From assembly GCA_947176875.1 (NCBI GenBank), contig CAMWSI010000077.1:1-5323 (forward strand): a stretch of 5,323 bases of DNA. The letters are read 5' to 3'. Source of the stretch: an uncultured Bacteroidales bacterium (GTDB lineage: Bacteria; Bacteroidota; Bacteroidia; Bacteroidales; P3). The notes beneath the pieces were generated by a model, which had not been told where the DNA came from, made no database searches, and worked only from the letters and a program-made list of their open reading frames with translations. How positions within the stretch are numbered: the first letter of the stretch is position 1; every line of letters starts with the position of its first letter. Position numbers and translations under genes: made by a program. Of the stretch, positions 1 to 4,170 are shown piece after piece.

Positions 1-117
1 GGGACCTCCGCGGCGACGAGCCGCAGTCCCGAAGGGAAGCGCCGACGGCGCAAGCGGGGTGACGCGGAAGCGGCTGTTCGACCACAACTTTGCGACCACA
101 CAACGACTGAAAGAATC
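1..117. other. GC-rich, hairpin-rich stretch upstream of the S4 gene, no recognised gene
   Basis: No gene is recognised here. The stretch contains nested inverted repeats: GGGAC (1-5) with GTCCC (26-30) encloses GCGGC (10-14) with GCCGC (20-24). TCCC/GGGA (27-30/34-37) and GCGCC/GGCGC (39-43/47-51) follow. One plus-strand frame stays open with high third-position GC until a TGA at 60-62, so the first 62 bases could be the 3' end of an upstream gene, but its 19 codons match nothing I know. CAACTTTG at 85-92 is one base off the Bacteroidota -7 box (TAnnTTTG) and could be the S4 promoter, although no -33 TTTG lies at the right distance. Confidence 0.4.
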
Positions 118-501
118 ATGCGGATAGACAAATACTTATGGGTCGTCCGTCTTTTCAAGACGCGCTCTCAGGCGGCGGAGGCCTGCCGCAACGGCCGCGT
201 CTTCATCCACGAGGAGGCCGTCAAGGCGGCGCGGGAGATTAAAACCGGCGAGGTGTTCGATGTCAAGCAACACGGCGTCAAGTTCACGTATCAGGCCGTG
301 GGCGTGCCGCCTTCGCGCGTCGGCGCCGCGCTCGTACCCCAATACCTCTCCGACCTCACACCCGCTGAAGAAAAGGCCAAACTCACGGCCCAACGCTCCG
401 TCTCCGCTTTCGAATACCGCGAGCGCGGCGCCGGACGCCCCACCAAGAAGGAACGCCGCGAAATCGACAGATACAAAGAAGAGGATATTTTCGAGGACTA
501 A
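118..501 (+). CDS. hslR: S4-domain RNA-binding protein, Hsp15-like
   Basis: This 127-residue protein belongs to the Hsp15 (HslR) type of small S4-domain proteins. In E. coli, Hsp15 binds 50S subunits that carry a stalled nascent chain and helps recycle them; a similar cytoplasmic role here is inferred. The S4 RNA-binding fold covers about residues 1-60. It opens with the hallmark MRIDKYLWVVRLFKTRS, followed by A20-E21-A22-C23-R24-x-G26-R27-V28 and the turn K42-T43-G44. The tail, about residues 100-123, is strongly basic (GRPTKKERREIDRYK), as in Hsp15. E. coli Hsp15 is about 133 aa, so the length fits. The frame remains open upstream, but ATG118 is chosen because family members start exactly at MRxDKYLW. 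The last three codons overlap the left copy of a 91-bp repeat. Family confidence is high; the gene symbol is by similarity only. Confidence 0.9.
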   Translation: MRIDKYLWVVRLFKTRSQAAEACRNGRVFIHEEAVKAAREIKTGEVFDVKQHGVKFTYQAVGVPPSRVGAALVPQYLSDLTPAEEKAKLTAQRSVSAFEYRERGAGRPTKKERREIDRYKEEDIFED

Positions 502-583
502 TTTTCCTCAAACATCGACAGCCACTACATATTGCATTGTATGAAACCATACGCCTGCGGTATCAAGCAGGCCTCTTTCAAAC
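493..583. repeat. 91-bp direct repeat, left copy, overlapping the S4 stop codon
   Basis: This copy matches 1146-1236 at 86 of 91 positions without gaps. The differences are at 504, 511, 529, 538 and 568. It starts with the final GAG GAC TAA of the S4 gene. Three hairpins can be drawn. H1 is GAGGA (493-497) with TCCTC (505-509). H2 is GTATG (539-543) with CATAC (548-552), extended by T538-G553. H3 is CCTG (554-557) with CAGG (568-571). The stop-codon hairpin and the two others could act as a transcription terminator for the S4 gene, although no long T-run follows. Confidence 0.9.
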
Positions 584-636
584 AATATAGAAATAATACT
601 CTCATCTGGTAACGAAACGATATCAAAATCTTACAG

Positions 637-644
637 TATTTTTG
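637..644 (+). promoter_or_regulatory. Possible -7 box for the lipoprotein gene
   Basis: TATTTTTG fits the Bacteroidota -7 consensus TAnnTTTG and lies 41 bases before the ATG at 686, giving a leader of roughly 35 nt. No TTTG or TTG is present 19-21 bases upstream, so this is only half a promoter. Just downstream, ATGTT and AACAT (652-662) form a perfect short dyad around a single G, which could be a leader hairpin or a protein site. Confidence 0.35.
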
Positions 645-685
645 TTTCAGCATGTTGAACATAGATTAACTTAGAAGATTAAGCC

Positions 686-1099
686 ATGAAAAACCTTTGG
701 ATTTATTGTAGTTGTTGTTTGCTTTTGCTAAACTGCACAAAACCGGAAATCTATGAAAACCGAAATATATGGGCTTGCGGGATTAACGACCCTGTGCATA
801 ACATAGCTTGGTTAAACGATTATTGCCAAACCATTCATAAACAAAAAGATATTTCATCTGTTTATATCCATTTATACCAAACCATTGGTGTTGATGAATT
901 CTTCTTTAGATTCGAAATCTGCAAAAAATCAAATAAAGACCGCTACTTCATAACCTATCGGAATTGTAATGGTGAAATTGTCCATGAGAAAATCCAACCG
1001 ATAGCCCGGCAAGATGGCCCGAATTACATGCCACCAGCACCCGATACTTGGCTTGACGACAAAGAATTCATCGCCAGATTGTTCTCCTATGTCAAATAG
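686..1099 (+). CDS. Small Bacteroidota lipoprotein, function unknown
   Basis: The 137-residue product begins with a lipoprotein signal peptide. K2 is followed by a hydrophobic run rich in Leu and Cys to L15-N16, and C17 is the likely lipidated residue (lipobox LLNC). The mature part starts with an E/K/N-rich linker, then A30-C31-G32-I-N34-D35-P36 and W42-L43. Next come likely beta strands (SSVYIHLYQ at 58-65, EFFFRFEIC at 71-79, YRNCNGEIV at 91-99) and a final helix ending in LFSYVK. I recall this Cys-Gly-x-x-[ND]-P ... W-L layout from short Bacteroidota lipoproteins of unknown role; that family link is from memory and needs a search. Placement in the envelope is inferred from the signal peptide. 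The gene is visibly more AT-rich than its S4 neighbour and sits alone between two 91-bp repeats, which points to acquisition. ATG686 is preceded by an A-rich leader rather than a Shine-Dalgarno sequence. Confidence 0.8.
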   Translation: MKNLWIYCSCCLLLLNCTKPEIYENRNIWACGINDPVHNIAWLNDYCQTIHKQKDISSVYIHLYQTIGVDEFFFRFEICKKSNKDRYFITYRNCNGEIVHEKIQPIARQDGPNYMPPAPDTWLDDKEFIARLFSYVK

Positions 1100-1117
1100 T
1101 GACACATATCCAATATT

Positions 1118-1135
1118 CGGTTGAACAAACAATCG
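1118..1135. other. Small stem-loop after the lipoprotein gene
   Basis: CGGTTG (1118-1123) pairs with CAATCG (1130-1135) across a six-base loop, with one G-T wobble. It lies 18 bases after the lipoprotein stop. No T-run follows on either strand, so a terminator role is possible but not shown. Confidence 0.25.
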
Positions 1136-1145
1136 GGATAGGATG

Positions 1146-1236
1146 GAGGACTAATTCTCCTCAGACATCGACAGCCACTACTTATTGCATCGTATGAAAC
1201 CATACGCCTGCGGTATCAAGTAGGCCTCTTTCAAAC
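1146..1236. repeat. 91-bp direct repeat, right copy
   Basis: This is the second copy of the element at 493-583, offset by 653 bases, with five substitutions (1157, 1164, 1182, 1191, 1221). It carries the same GAGGACTAA that ends the S4 gene, and the four codons before it read R-D-R-M, faintly like the S4 tail E-D-I-F, but no gene continues upstream. Substitution 1191 (T to C) turns a T-G wobble in hairpin H2 into C-G. Substitution 1221 (C to T) turns a G-C pair in H3 into G-T. The element lies between the convergent lipoprotein gene and the minus-strand DUF3990 cluster, so it could serve as a shared 3' end. Confidence 0.9.
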
Positions 1237-1243
1237 GCCGTAC

Positions 1244-1259
1244 GGATATATGGATATCC
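1244..1259. other. Hairpin between the right repeat and the minus-strand cluster
   Basis: GGATAT (1244-1249) and ATATCC (1254-1259) form a perfect 6-bp stem with a four-base loop, next to the overlapping palindrome CCGTACGG (1238-1245). It lies 28 bases downstream of the stop of the last minus-strand gene and could mark the end of that transcript, but neither strand shows the T-run of an intrinsic terminator. Confidence 0.3.
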
Positions 1260-1287
1260 TGCCACGAATCGCACTGGTAGATAAACA

Positions 1288-1530
1288 TCAGGAATCGCCC
1301 AACTCCCGCATAAACTCGTCGGCTACATAGAGATTACCATACAAATAAAGACCTGTAGCCTTATCATGCAGATCAGCGCAAGTTTGGCTCGCGTAAAACA
1401 TCTTCAAGGCCTCAGCCGGCATGACGCCCAAACGCTTGGCCAATTCCGCCGCTATAATACCGATACGATTACTCATAATCATATCCTGTATTTCAGGGGC
1501 AAGAACCGGATCATTATTATTCAACTGCAT
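1288..1530 (-). CDS. Small helical partner protein of the DUF3990 module
   Basis: This is a short, probably all-helical, cytoplasmic protein of about 80 residues and unknown function. Counting from ATG1530, a central helix (IIAAELAKRLGVMPAEALKMF) is followed by a conserved-looking tail in which an L-H-D segment precedes T-G-L-Y-L-Y-G and then Y-V-A-D-E-F. This 'TGLY ... V.DE' tail resembles small proteins encoded next to DUF3990 genes, so I infer an antitoxin or accessory role. It is third in the minus-strand cluster and overlaps the DUF3990 stop by 14 bases, which suggests translational coupling. ATG1530 is preferred because AAGGAG, a rare clear Shine-Dalgarno sequence here, ends three bases before it. 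ATG1542 would add MKES, and ATG1482 would remove the overlap. The family assignment is tentative; the reading frame itself is well supported by its tight packing. Confidence 0.7.
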   Translation of the reverse strand: MQLNNNDPVLAPEIQDMIMSNRIGIIAAELAKRLGVMPAEALKMFYASQTCADLHDKATGLYLYGNLYVADEFMRELGDS

Positions 1531-2008
1531 CGACTCCTTCATAGCTAAGGTATTTGTCGGTTAAACTCTGATTGAGCAGACAAATCTGATTGTTCGGCCG
1601 ATGCATGGCCAAACGCCGGAGAGCCGTTTCCACTTCCATAAGCCCCGCCATATACAGATTGACCGTATCCACTACCCTATCATTGGCCACACCGCCTTCA
1701 ATATAATCGTAAACTGCTGCCGGGTTCAAACCGCGGCGACTCGCCACAATGAATTCGAGCCATTCGGCATCATAGGCTTCAAAAATCTTGCATTTTGCTT
1801 CGGCCAATATGGCCTGCCTGTCCAAAAGATATCTATTGACAACCGCAGGCATACGCTGCCGTCTTGATACATTGATGGCCCACCGAACAGCCTGTTCCCG
1901 GATATCCGTCAAATAAAATCCACGCCCGAAATCGAGATTTTCCCGCCCTATATGGCAGATAGGCATTTCCACCTTGGCAACACTGCCGTGATACACTTCT
2001 ATCTTCAT
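1517..2008 (-). CDS. DUF3990 protein, ADP-ribosyltransferase-like putative toxin
   Basis: From ATG2008 this is a 163-residue protein with the layout of the DUF3990 family, which belongs to the ADP-ribosyltransferase-like superfamily. It opens with M-K-I-E-V-Y-H7-G-S, the expected first strand with the NAD-binding His. Next comes D26-F-G-R-G-F-Y32-L-T, the second ART motif with its Tyr. The W-L-E-F segment (83-86) and Y102-I-E-G-G-V-A-N-D110 follow and are typical of the family. The late N-N-Q141-I-C motif may supply the third position of an H-Y-[EDQ] triad; this assignment is inference. ADP-ribosyl transfer from NAD to an unknown target, possibly toxic to the host or a competitor, is the likely role. 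No signal peptide is seen, so it acts in the cytoplasm. A GTG at 2014, overlapping the previous stop (GTGA), is an alternative start adding two residues. ATG is preferred because family proteins start at M-x-x-x-x-Y-H-G-S. Confidence 0.8.
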   Translation of the reverse strand: MKIEVYHGSVAKVEMPICHIGRENLDFGRGFYLTDIREQAVRWAINVSRRQRMPAVVNRYLLDRQAILAEAKCKIFEAYDAEWLEFIVASRRGLNPAAVYDYIEGGVANDRVVDTVNLYMAGLMEVETALRRLAMHRPNNQICLLNQSLTDKYLSYEGVDAVE

Positions 2009-2010
2009 CC

Positions 2011-2244
2011 TCACACCCCCCTCTCTTCCAAATAAGCGATGACATTATCCGTTACATGCTCACGGCTTTCCGTATGTAAAGTATCATAACACGGTATCAG
2101 ATAATCGTTGATCATATTCGTCCGTTGCATACGGGCAAATATTTCCTGATAAGGCCGACCCAACCGCCGCGCCGTATATTCGATGCAGGAGGCGACAAAC
2201 CCCAAAACCACTTCTTCTTGCGATAACTCTATCAATTTTTCCAT
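2011..2244 (-). CDS. DUF3791 family protein, putative antitoxin or regulator
   Basis: This 77-residue protein carries the DUF3791 signature: C20-I-E-Y-T-A then a basic stretch and E34-I-F, followed by I45-N-D-Y-L-I-P-C-Y-D-T-L-H57-T-E-S and a helical end V-I-A-Y-L-E-E-R-G-V. DUF3791 genes commonly sit beside DUF3990 genes, which makes this the best candidate for the neutralising partner of the downstream ART-like protein; the biochemical function is not established. Its stop lies two bases before the preferred DUF3990 start, or overlaps the alternative GTG by four, so the two are surely co-transcribed. It begins 24 bases after the MATE stop. A TTG at 2253 would add three residues, but ATG2244 is the better start because family proteins begin close to the S-x-E-E segment. 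Confidence 0.8.
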   Translation of the reverse strand: MEKLIELSQEEVVLGFVASCIEYTARRLGRPYQEIFARMQRTNMINDYLIPCYDTLHTESREHVTDNVIAYLEERGV

Positions 2245-2250
2245 GACTTT

Positions 2251-2258
2251 CAAAATTA
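2251..2258 (-). promoter_or_regulatory. Possible -7 box for the DUF3791/DUF3990 cluster
   Basis: On the minus strand TAATTTTG matches TAnnTTTG and ends exactly six bases before ATG2244, the same distance as in the MATE promoter. It falls between the MATE stop and the first cluster gene. No TTG is visible 19-21 bases further upstream, so strength is doubtful, and read-through from MATE may also express the cluster. Confidence 0.35.
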
Positions 2259-2268
2259 TGGTTTACCG

Positions 2269-3645
2269 CTAAACGCCTCTCGTTTTGGCCTCCGTCACGA
2301 CGGGATGCCGTTTGAGATGGACGGTGAGCAGGATGAACGCCACGATGACGGACAGCGTGTCGGCCGTTGTGGAAGCCGCCCACACGCCGTCCAACCCCCA
2401 AAGGTCGGAGCAGAGGTAAAGCGCCGGAATCAGGAACAACACCTGCCGCGTCAGGCTCAGGAAGATGGACAGCGAAATTTTGCCGATGGACTGGAAGTAG
2501 TTGCCCGTCACAATCTGGAAGCCCACGAACGGATAGAGCGCGAACACGAAACGCATGCCGGTCTTGGTGATGCCGATGAGCGTCTCGTCTTGCGTGAACA
2601 GGCTGGCCAAAACGCCCGGCATCCCCTCCATGCAGAGAAAGCCGAGCGTCGTAATGGCGGTGGCCACCTTGATGGAGAGGAACAGCGTCTGCCGCACGCG
2701 GTCCATACGGGCCGCGCCGAAATTATAGCCCACGATGGGCTGCATGGCGTGGCACAGGCCGAGCGCGAACATGACGAACAGGATGGCGTAGCTGTTGATG
2801 ATGCCGTTGGCGCCTATCGCAAGGTCACCGCCGTAGGCATAGAGGCGGTTGTTGAGGATGATGTTGACGACGCAGGCGGCCGTGTTCATCAGAAAGGGCG
2901 ACAAGCCGATTGAAACGATGTCCTGCACGATATGCCACTTGATACGTATGTTCTGCCACCTAAGCCGGATATACGATTTGGGGCTCAGGAAATAGCGCAT
3001 CGTGAAATACGCGCTCACGAACATGGAGATAATCGTGGCCCAGGCCGCGCCCCGGATGCCCATGCCGAAGCCGAAGATGAACAGCGGGTCGAGCACGAGG
3101 TTGCAGCCCACGCCTATGAGCATGATGCTCATGTTTTTCTTGGGTGAGCCGGCCGCCCGGATGATGTTGCCGAAACTGAACGTGAAATTGCTCAATACGC
3201 TACCTGGAATAATGATTTTCAGATAGGTGACGGCGTAGGGTATCGTCTGCTCGCTACCGCCGAACAGCCGCAGAAGCGGATGCAGGAACACGAGGCTCAG
3301 GATGGTGATGACAATCCATATCAGCACCGTCAATACGACCGACGTGCCGAGGATGCGTTCCGCCCGCGCCTTGTCTTTCATGCCGAGCACGATGGAGATA
3401 CGCGAGGAGGCGCCCACGCCGACCAGCGTGCCGAACGCCTGGATAAGCGTCATGATGGGGAATGTGAGTGCAAGGCCGGAAATGGCCATCGCCCCCGCCC
3501 CCTGTCCGATGAAAATCCGGTCTATGACATTGTAGAGCGATACCGACAACGTCGTGATGATAGCCGGCACCGCAAACTTAAAGAGCAGTTTACGGATATC
3601 TTCCGTCTCTAAAATCCGCGGATCGGTTACAGTTGTCGTTGCCAT
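2269..3645 (-). CDS. MATE family efflux transporter
   Basis: This is a 458-residue inner-membrane exporter of the multidrug and toxic compound extrusion family, which moves cationic or other organic compounds out by Na+ or H+ antiport. It has about twelve hydrophobic segments in two halves. Visible MATE features include N39-x-x-D42-R-I-F-I-G near TM1, G76-V-G-A-S-S-R-I-S-I-V-L-G-x-K-D91 after TM2, R163-A-A-G-S-P-K-K-N, N182-L-V-L-D186-P and the matching second-half Q302-P-I-V-G-Y-N-F-G. The G-L-D-G-V-W-A-A-S-T-T-A-D segment (417-429) lies near the end. The pattern resembles MepA-type members, but the substrate cannot be told. An in-frame start at 3813 exists; ATG3645 is chosen because it gives the normal family length (about 440-460) and because the promoter lies just upstream of it. 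The gene is GC-rich, like der and unlike the cluster downstream of it. Confidence 0.93.
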   Translation of the reverse strand: MATTTVTDPRILETEDIRKLLFKFAVPAIITTLSVSLYNVIDRIFIGQGAGAMAISGLALTFPIMTLIQAFGTLVGVGASSRISIVLGMKDKARAERILGTSVVLTVLIWIVITILSLVFLHPLLRLFGGSEQTIPYAVTYLKIIIPGSVLSNFTFSFGNIIRAAGSPKKNMSIMLIGVGCNLVLDPLFIFGFGMGIRGAAWATIISMFVSAYFTMRYFLSPKSYIRLRWQNIRIKWHIVQDIVSIGLSPFLMNTAACVVNIILNNRLYAYGGDLAIGANGIINSYAILFVMFALGLCHAMQPIVGYNFGAARMDRVRQTLFLSIKVATAITTLGFLCMEGMPGVLASLFTQDETLIGITKTGMRFVFALYPFVGFQIVTGNYFQSIGKISLSIFLSLTRQVLFLIPALYLCSDLWGLDGVWAASTTADTLSVIVAFILLTVHLKRHPVVTEAKTRGV

Positions 3646-3651
3646 AGCCTG

Positions 3652-3683
3652 CAAAGATAGTGAAAGGCGAGCGCAGAGGCAAG
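3652..3683 (-). promoter_or_regulatory. Bacteroidota promoter of the MATE gene
   Basis: On the minus strand a -33 element CTTG (3680-3683) is separated by exactly 20 bases from a -7 element TATCTTTG (3652-3659), a full match to TAnnTTTG. Only six bases lie between this box and ATG3645, so transcription would begin at or within a few bases of the start codon, predicting a leaderless or almost leaderless mRNA. This also argues against the longer start at 3813. Confidence 0.65.
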
Positions 3684-3703
3684 CAATTTTCCGAGGAAAC
3701 GAT

Positions 3704-3716
3704 GCGGCAAAGCCGC
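3704..3716. other. Tight GC-rich hairpin upstream of the MATE promoter
   Basis: GCGGC (3704-3708) pairs with GCCGC (3712-3716) over a three-base AAA loop, 20 bases upstream of the MATE -33 element. It has no T-run and no clear function. Confidence 0.3.
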
Positions 3717-3771
3717 GCCATTCGAAATTAGCGCCTACCCGCCGACCGGTATTCAAGGAAAGGCGACAGAT

Positions 3772-3830
3772 ACAGGCATTCCTGTTTTCGGCAAGCAGCA
3801 TACCTCGCGCCACGCCTACCCGAAAACAAG
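3772..3830. other. Overlapping inverted repeats in the MATE/tRNA gap
   Basis: Two alternative structures share bases. ACAGG (3772-3776) pairs with CCTGT (3781-3785) over a four-base loop. Alternatively, TGTTTTCGG (3783-3791) pairs perfectly with CCGAAAACA (3820-3828), closing a 28-base loop, with C3781-G3830 beyond one mismatch. The two stems are mutually exclusive at 3783-3785. The region lies upstream of both divergent promoters and holds no believable gene. Confidence 0.4.
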
Positions 3831-3834
3831 TCCG

Positions 3835-3856
3835 TTAGTAATAACTTTATTACTAA
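3835..3856. promoter_or_regulatory. Perfect 22-bp AT-rich palindrome, possible operator
   Basis: The ten-base arm TTAGTAATAA (3835-3844) is followed by CT and the exact reverse complement TTATTACTAA (3847-3856). A perfect dyad of this size and spacing is typical of sites for dimeric regulators such as MarR- or TetR-type proteins. It lies 34 bases upstream of the tRNA -33 box and about 190 bases upstream of the MATE start. No regulator gene is in the window, so which promoter it serves, if any, is unknown; a cruciform or relic terminator is the alternative. Confidence 0.5.
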
Positions 3857-3889
3857 ATCTAATTGTTGAAACACCTCCGTCCCGCTCCA

Positions 3890-3921
3890 TTTGCATCTTC
3901 CGTAAAAAAGTATTACCTTTG
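3890..3921 (+). promoter_or_regulatory. Bacteroidota consensus promoter of tRNA-fMet
   Basis: TTTG (3890-3893) and TACCTTTG (3914-3921) are separated by exactly 20 bases, the ideal -33/-7 layout for the Bacteroidota primary sigma factor. The tRNA begins nine bases after the -7 box, so the primary transcript has only a very short 5' extension. Confidence 0.85.
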
Positions 3922-3930
3922 CACTCACAT

Positions 3931-4002
3931 TGCGGGATGGAGCAGAGGCAGCTCGTCGGGCTCATAACCCGAAGGTCAGAGGTTCGAATCCTCTTCCCGC
4001 TA
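3931..4002 (+). tRNA. Initiator tRNA-fMet (CAT)
   Basis: A complete cloverleaf can be folded. The acceptor is TGCGGGA (3931-3937) with TCCCGCT (3995-4001), and the D-stem is GAGC/GCTC with loop AGAGGCA. The anticodon stem is TCGGG/CCCGA with loop CTCATAA (anticodon CAT at 3963-3965). The T-stem is AGAGG/CCTCT with loop TTCGAAT, and A4002 is the discriminator. Three bacterial initiator marks are present: no Watson-Crick pair at 1-72 (T with T), A11-T24 in the D-stem, and three G-C pairs at the base of the anticodon stem. These separate it from elongator tRNA-Met and from tRNA-Ile with a modified CAT anticodon. CCA is not encoded, so it must be added by the nucleotidyltransferase. Confidence 0.95.
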
Positions 4003-4026
4003 CAAAATCAGGGGCTTGCAGGCAAT

Positions 4027-4044
4027 GGCTTGTGAGCCTTTTTT
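4027..4044 (+). terminator. Probable intrinsic terminator of tRNA-fMet
   Basis: GGCT (4027-4030) pairs with AGCC (4035-4038) over a four-base loop and is followed directly by six T. A second GGCT at 4013-4016 can pair with the same AGCC, so a longer alternative stem exists. The short stem lowers confidence, but the position 25 bases after the tRNA is right. Confidence 0.55.
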
Positions 4045-4081
4045 GTTATTGCGTTGGACCCTGCGCCGTATCGCGCGGAAA

Positions 4082-4115
4082 CGTCGGGGTCGGCCAAAAA
4101 ATGGAAGCCCCGACG
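4082..4115 (+). promoter_or_regulatory. Strong inverted repeat upstream of der
   Basis: CGTCGGGG (4082-4089) and CCCCGACG (4108-4115) are perfect 8-base arms around an 18-base loop containing a run of six A. A competing stem, CGGCC (4091-4095) with GGCCG (4115-4119), can form instead, sharing G4115. The repeat sits 55 bases before the der start, between it and the tRNA terminator. It could be a leader hairpin or a boundary element; no promoter matching TTTG-N20-TAnnTTTG was found in 4045-4170. Confidence 0.4.
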
Positions 4116-4170
4116 GCCGCCTTACCCGAAGCGCGGACGCTTTTGAAAACAACCTTAACTGCCTTGTGCC

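Noticed and set aside
1..117. Upstream in-frame extension of the S4 protein
   Set aside because: The frame is open, but the family starts at MRxDKYLW, and the upstream residues are Arg-rich and unlike any domain.
493..1236. Insertion sequence or complete integrative element
   Set aside because: There is no transposase or integrase frame and no terminal inverted repeats. The bracketing repeats are direct and far longer than a target-site duplication.
493..1236. CRISPR array
   Set aside because: There are only two repeats of 91 bp, separated by a 562-bp segment carrying a gene; no short regularly spaced repeats occur in the window.
2305..2913. 202-codon plus-strand open frame opposite the MATE gene
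   Set aside because: Its highly charged Glu/His/Arg-rich product is a mirror of hydrophobic membrane-protein codons on the other strand, and it matches no family.
3646..3813. In-frame 56-residue N-terminal extension of the MATE protein
   Set aside because: It would precede the first helix with an Arg/Cys-rich segment not known in MATE proteins, and the likely promoter lies inside it.
3733..3822. Nine-base direct repeat GCCTACCCG at 3733-3741 and 3814-3822
   Set aside because: It is short enough to arise by chance in GC-rich DNA, and nothing in the flanks supports a duplication.
3728..3928. 66-codon minus-strand frame with a GTG start beside the tRNA promoter
   Set aside because: It runs through the palindrome and the inverted repeats, overlaps the tRNA promoter, and its product resembles nothing known.
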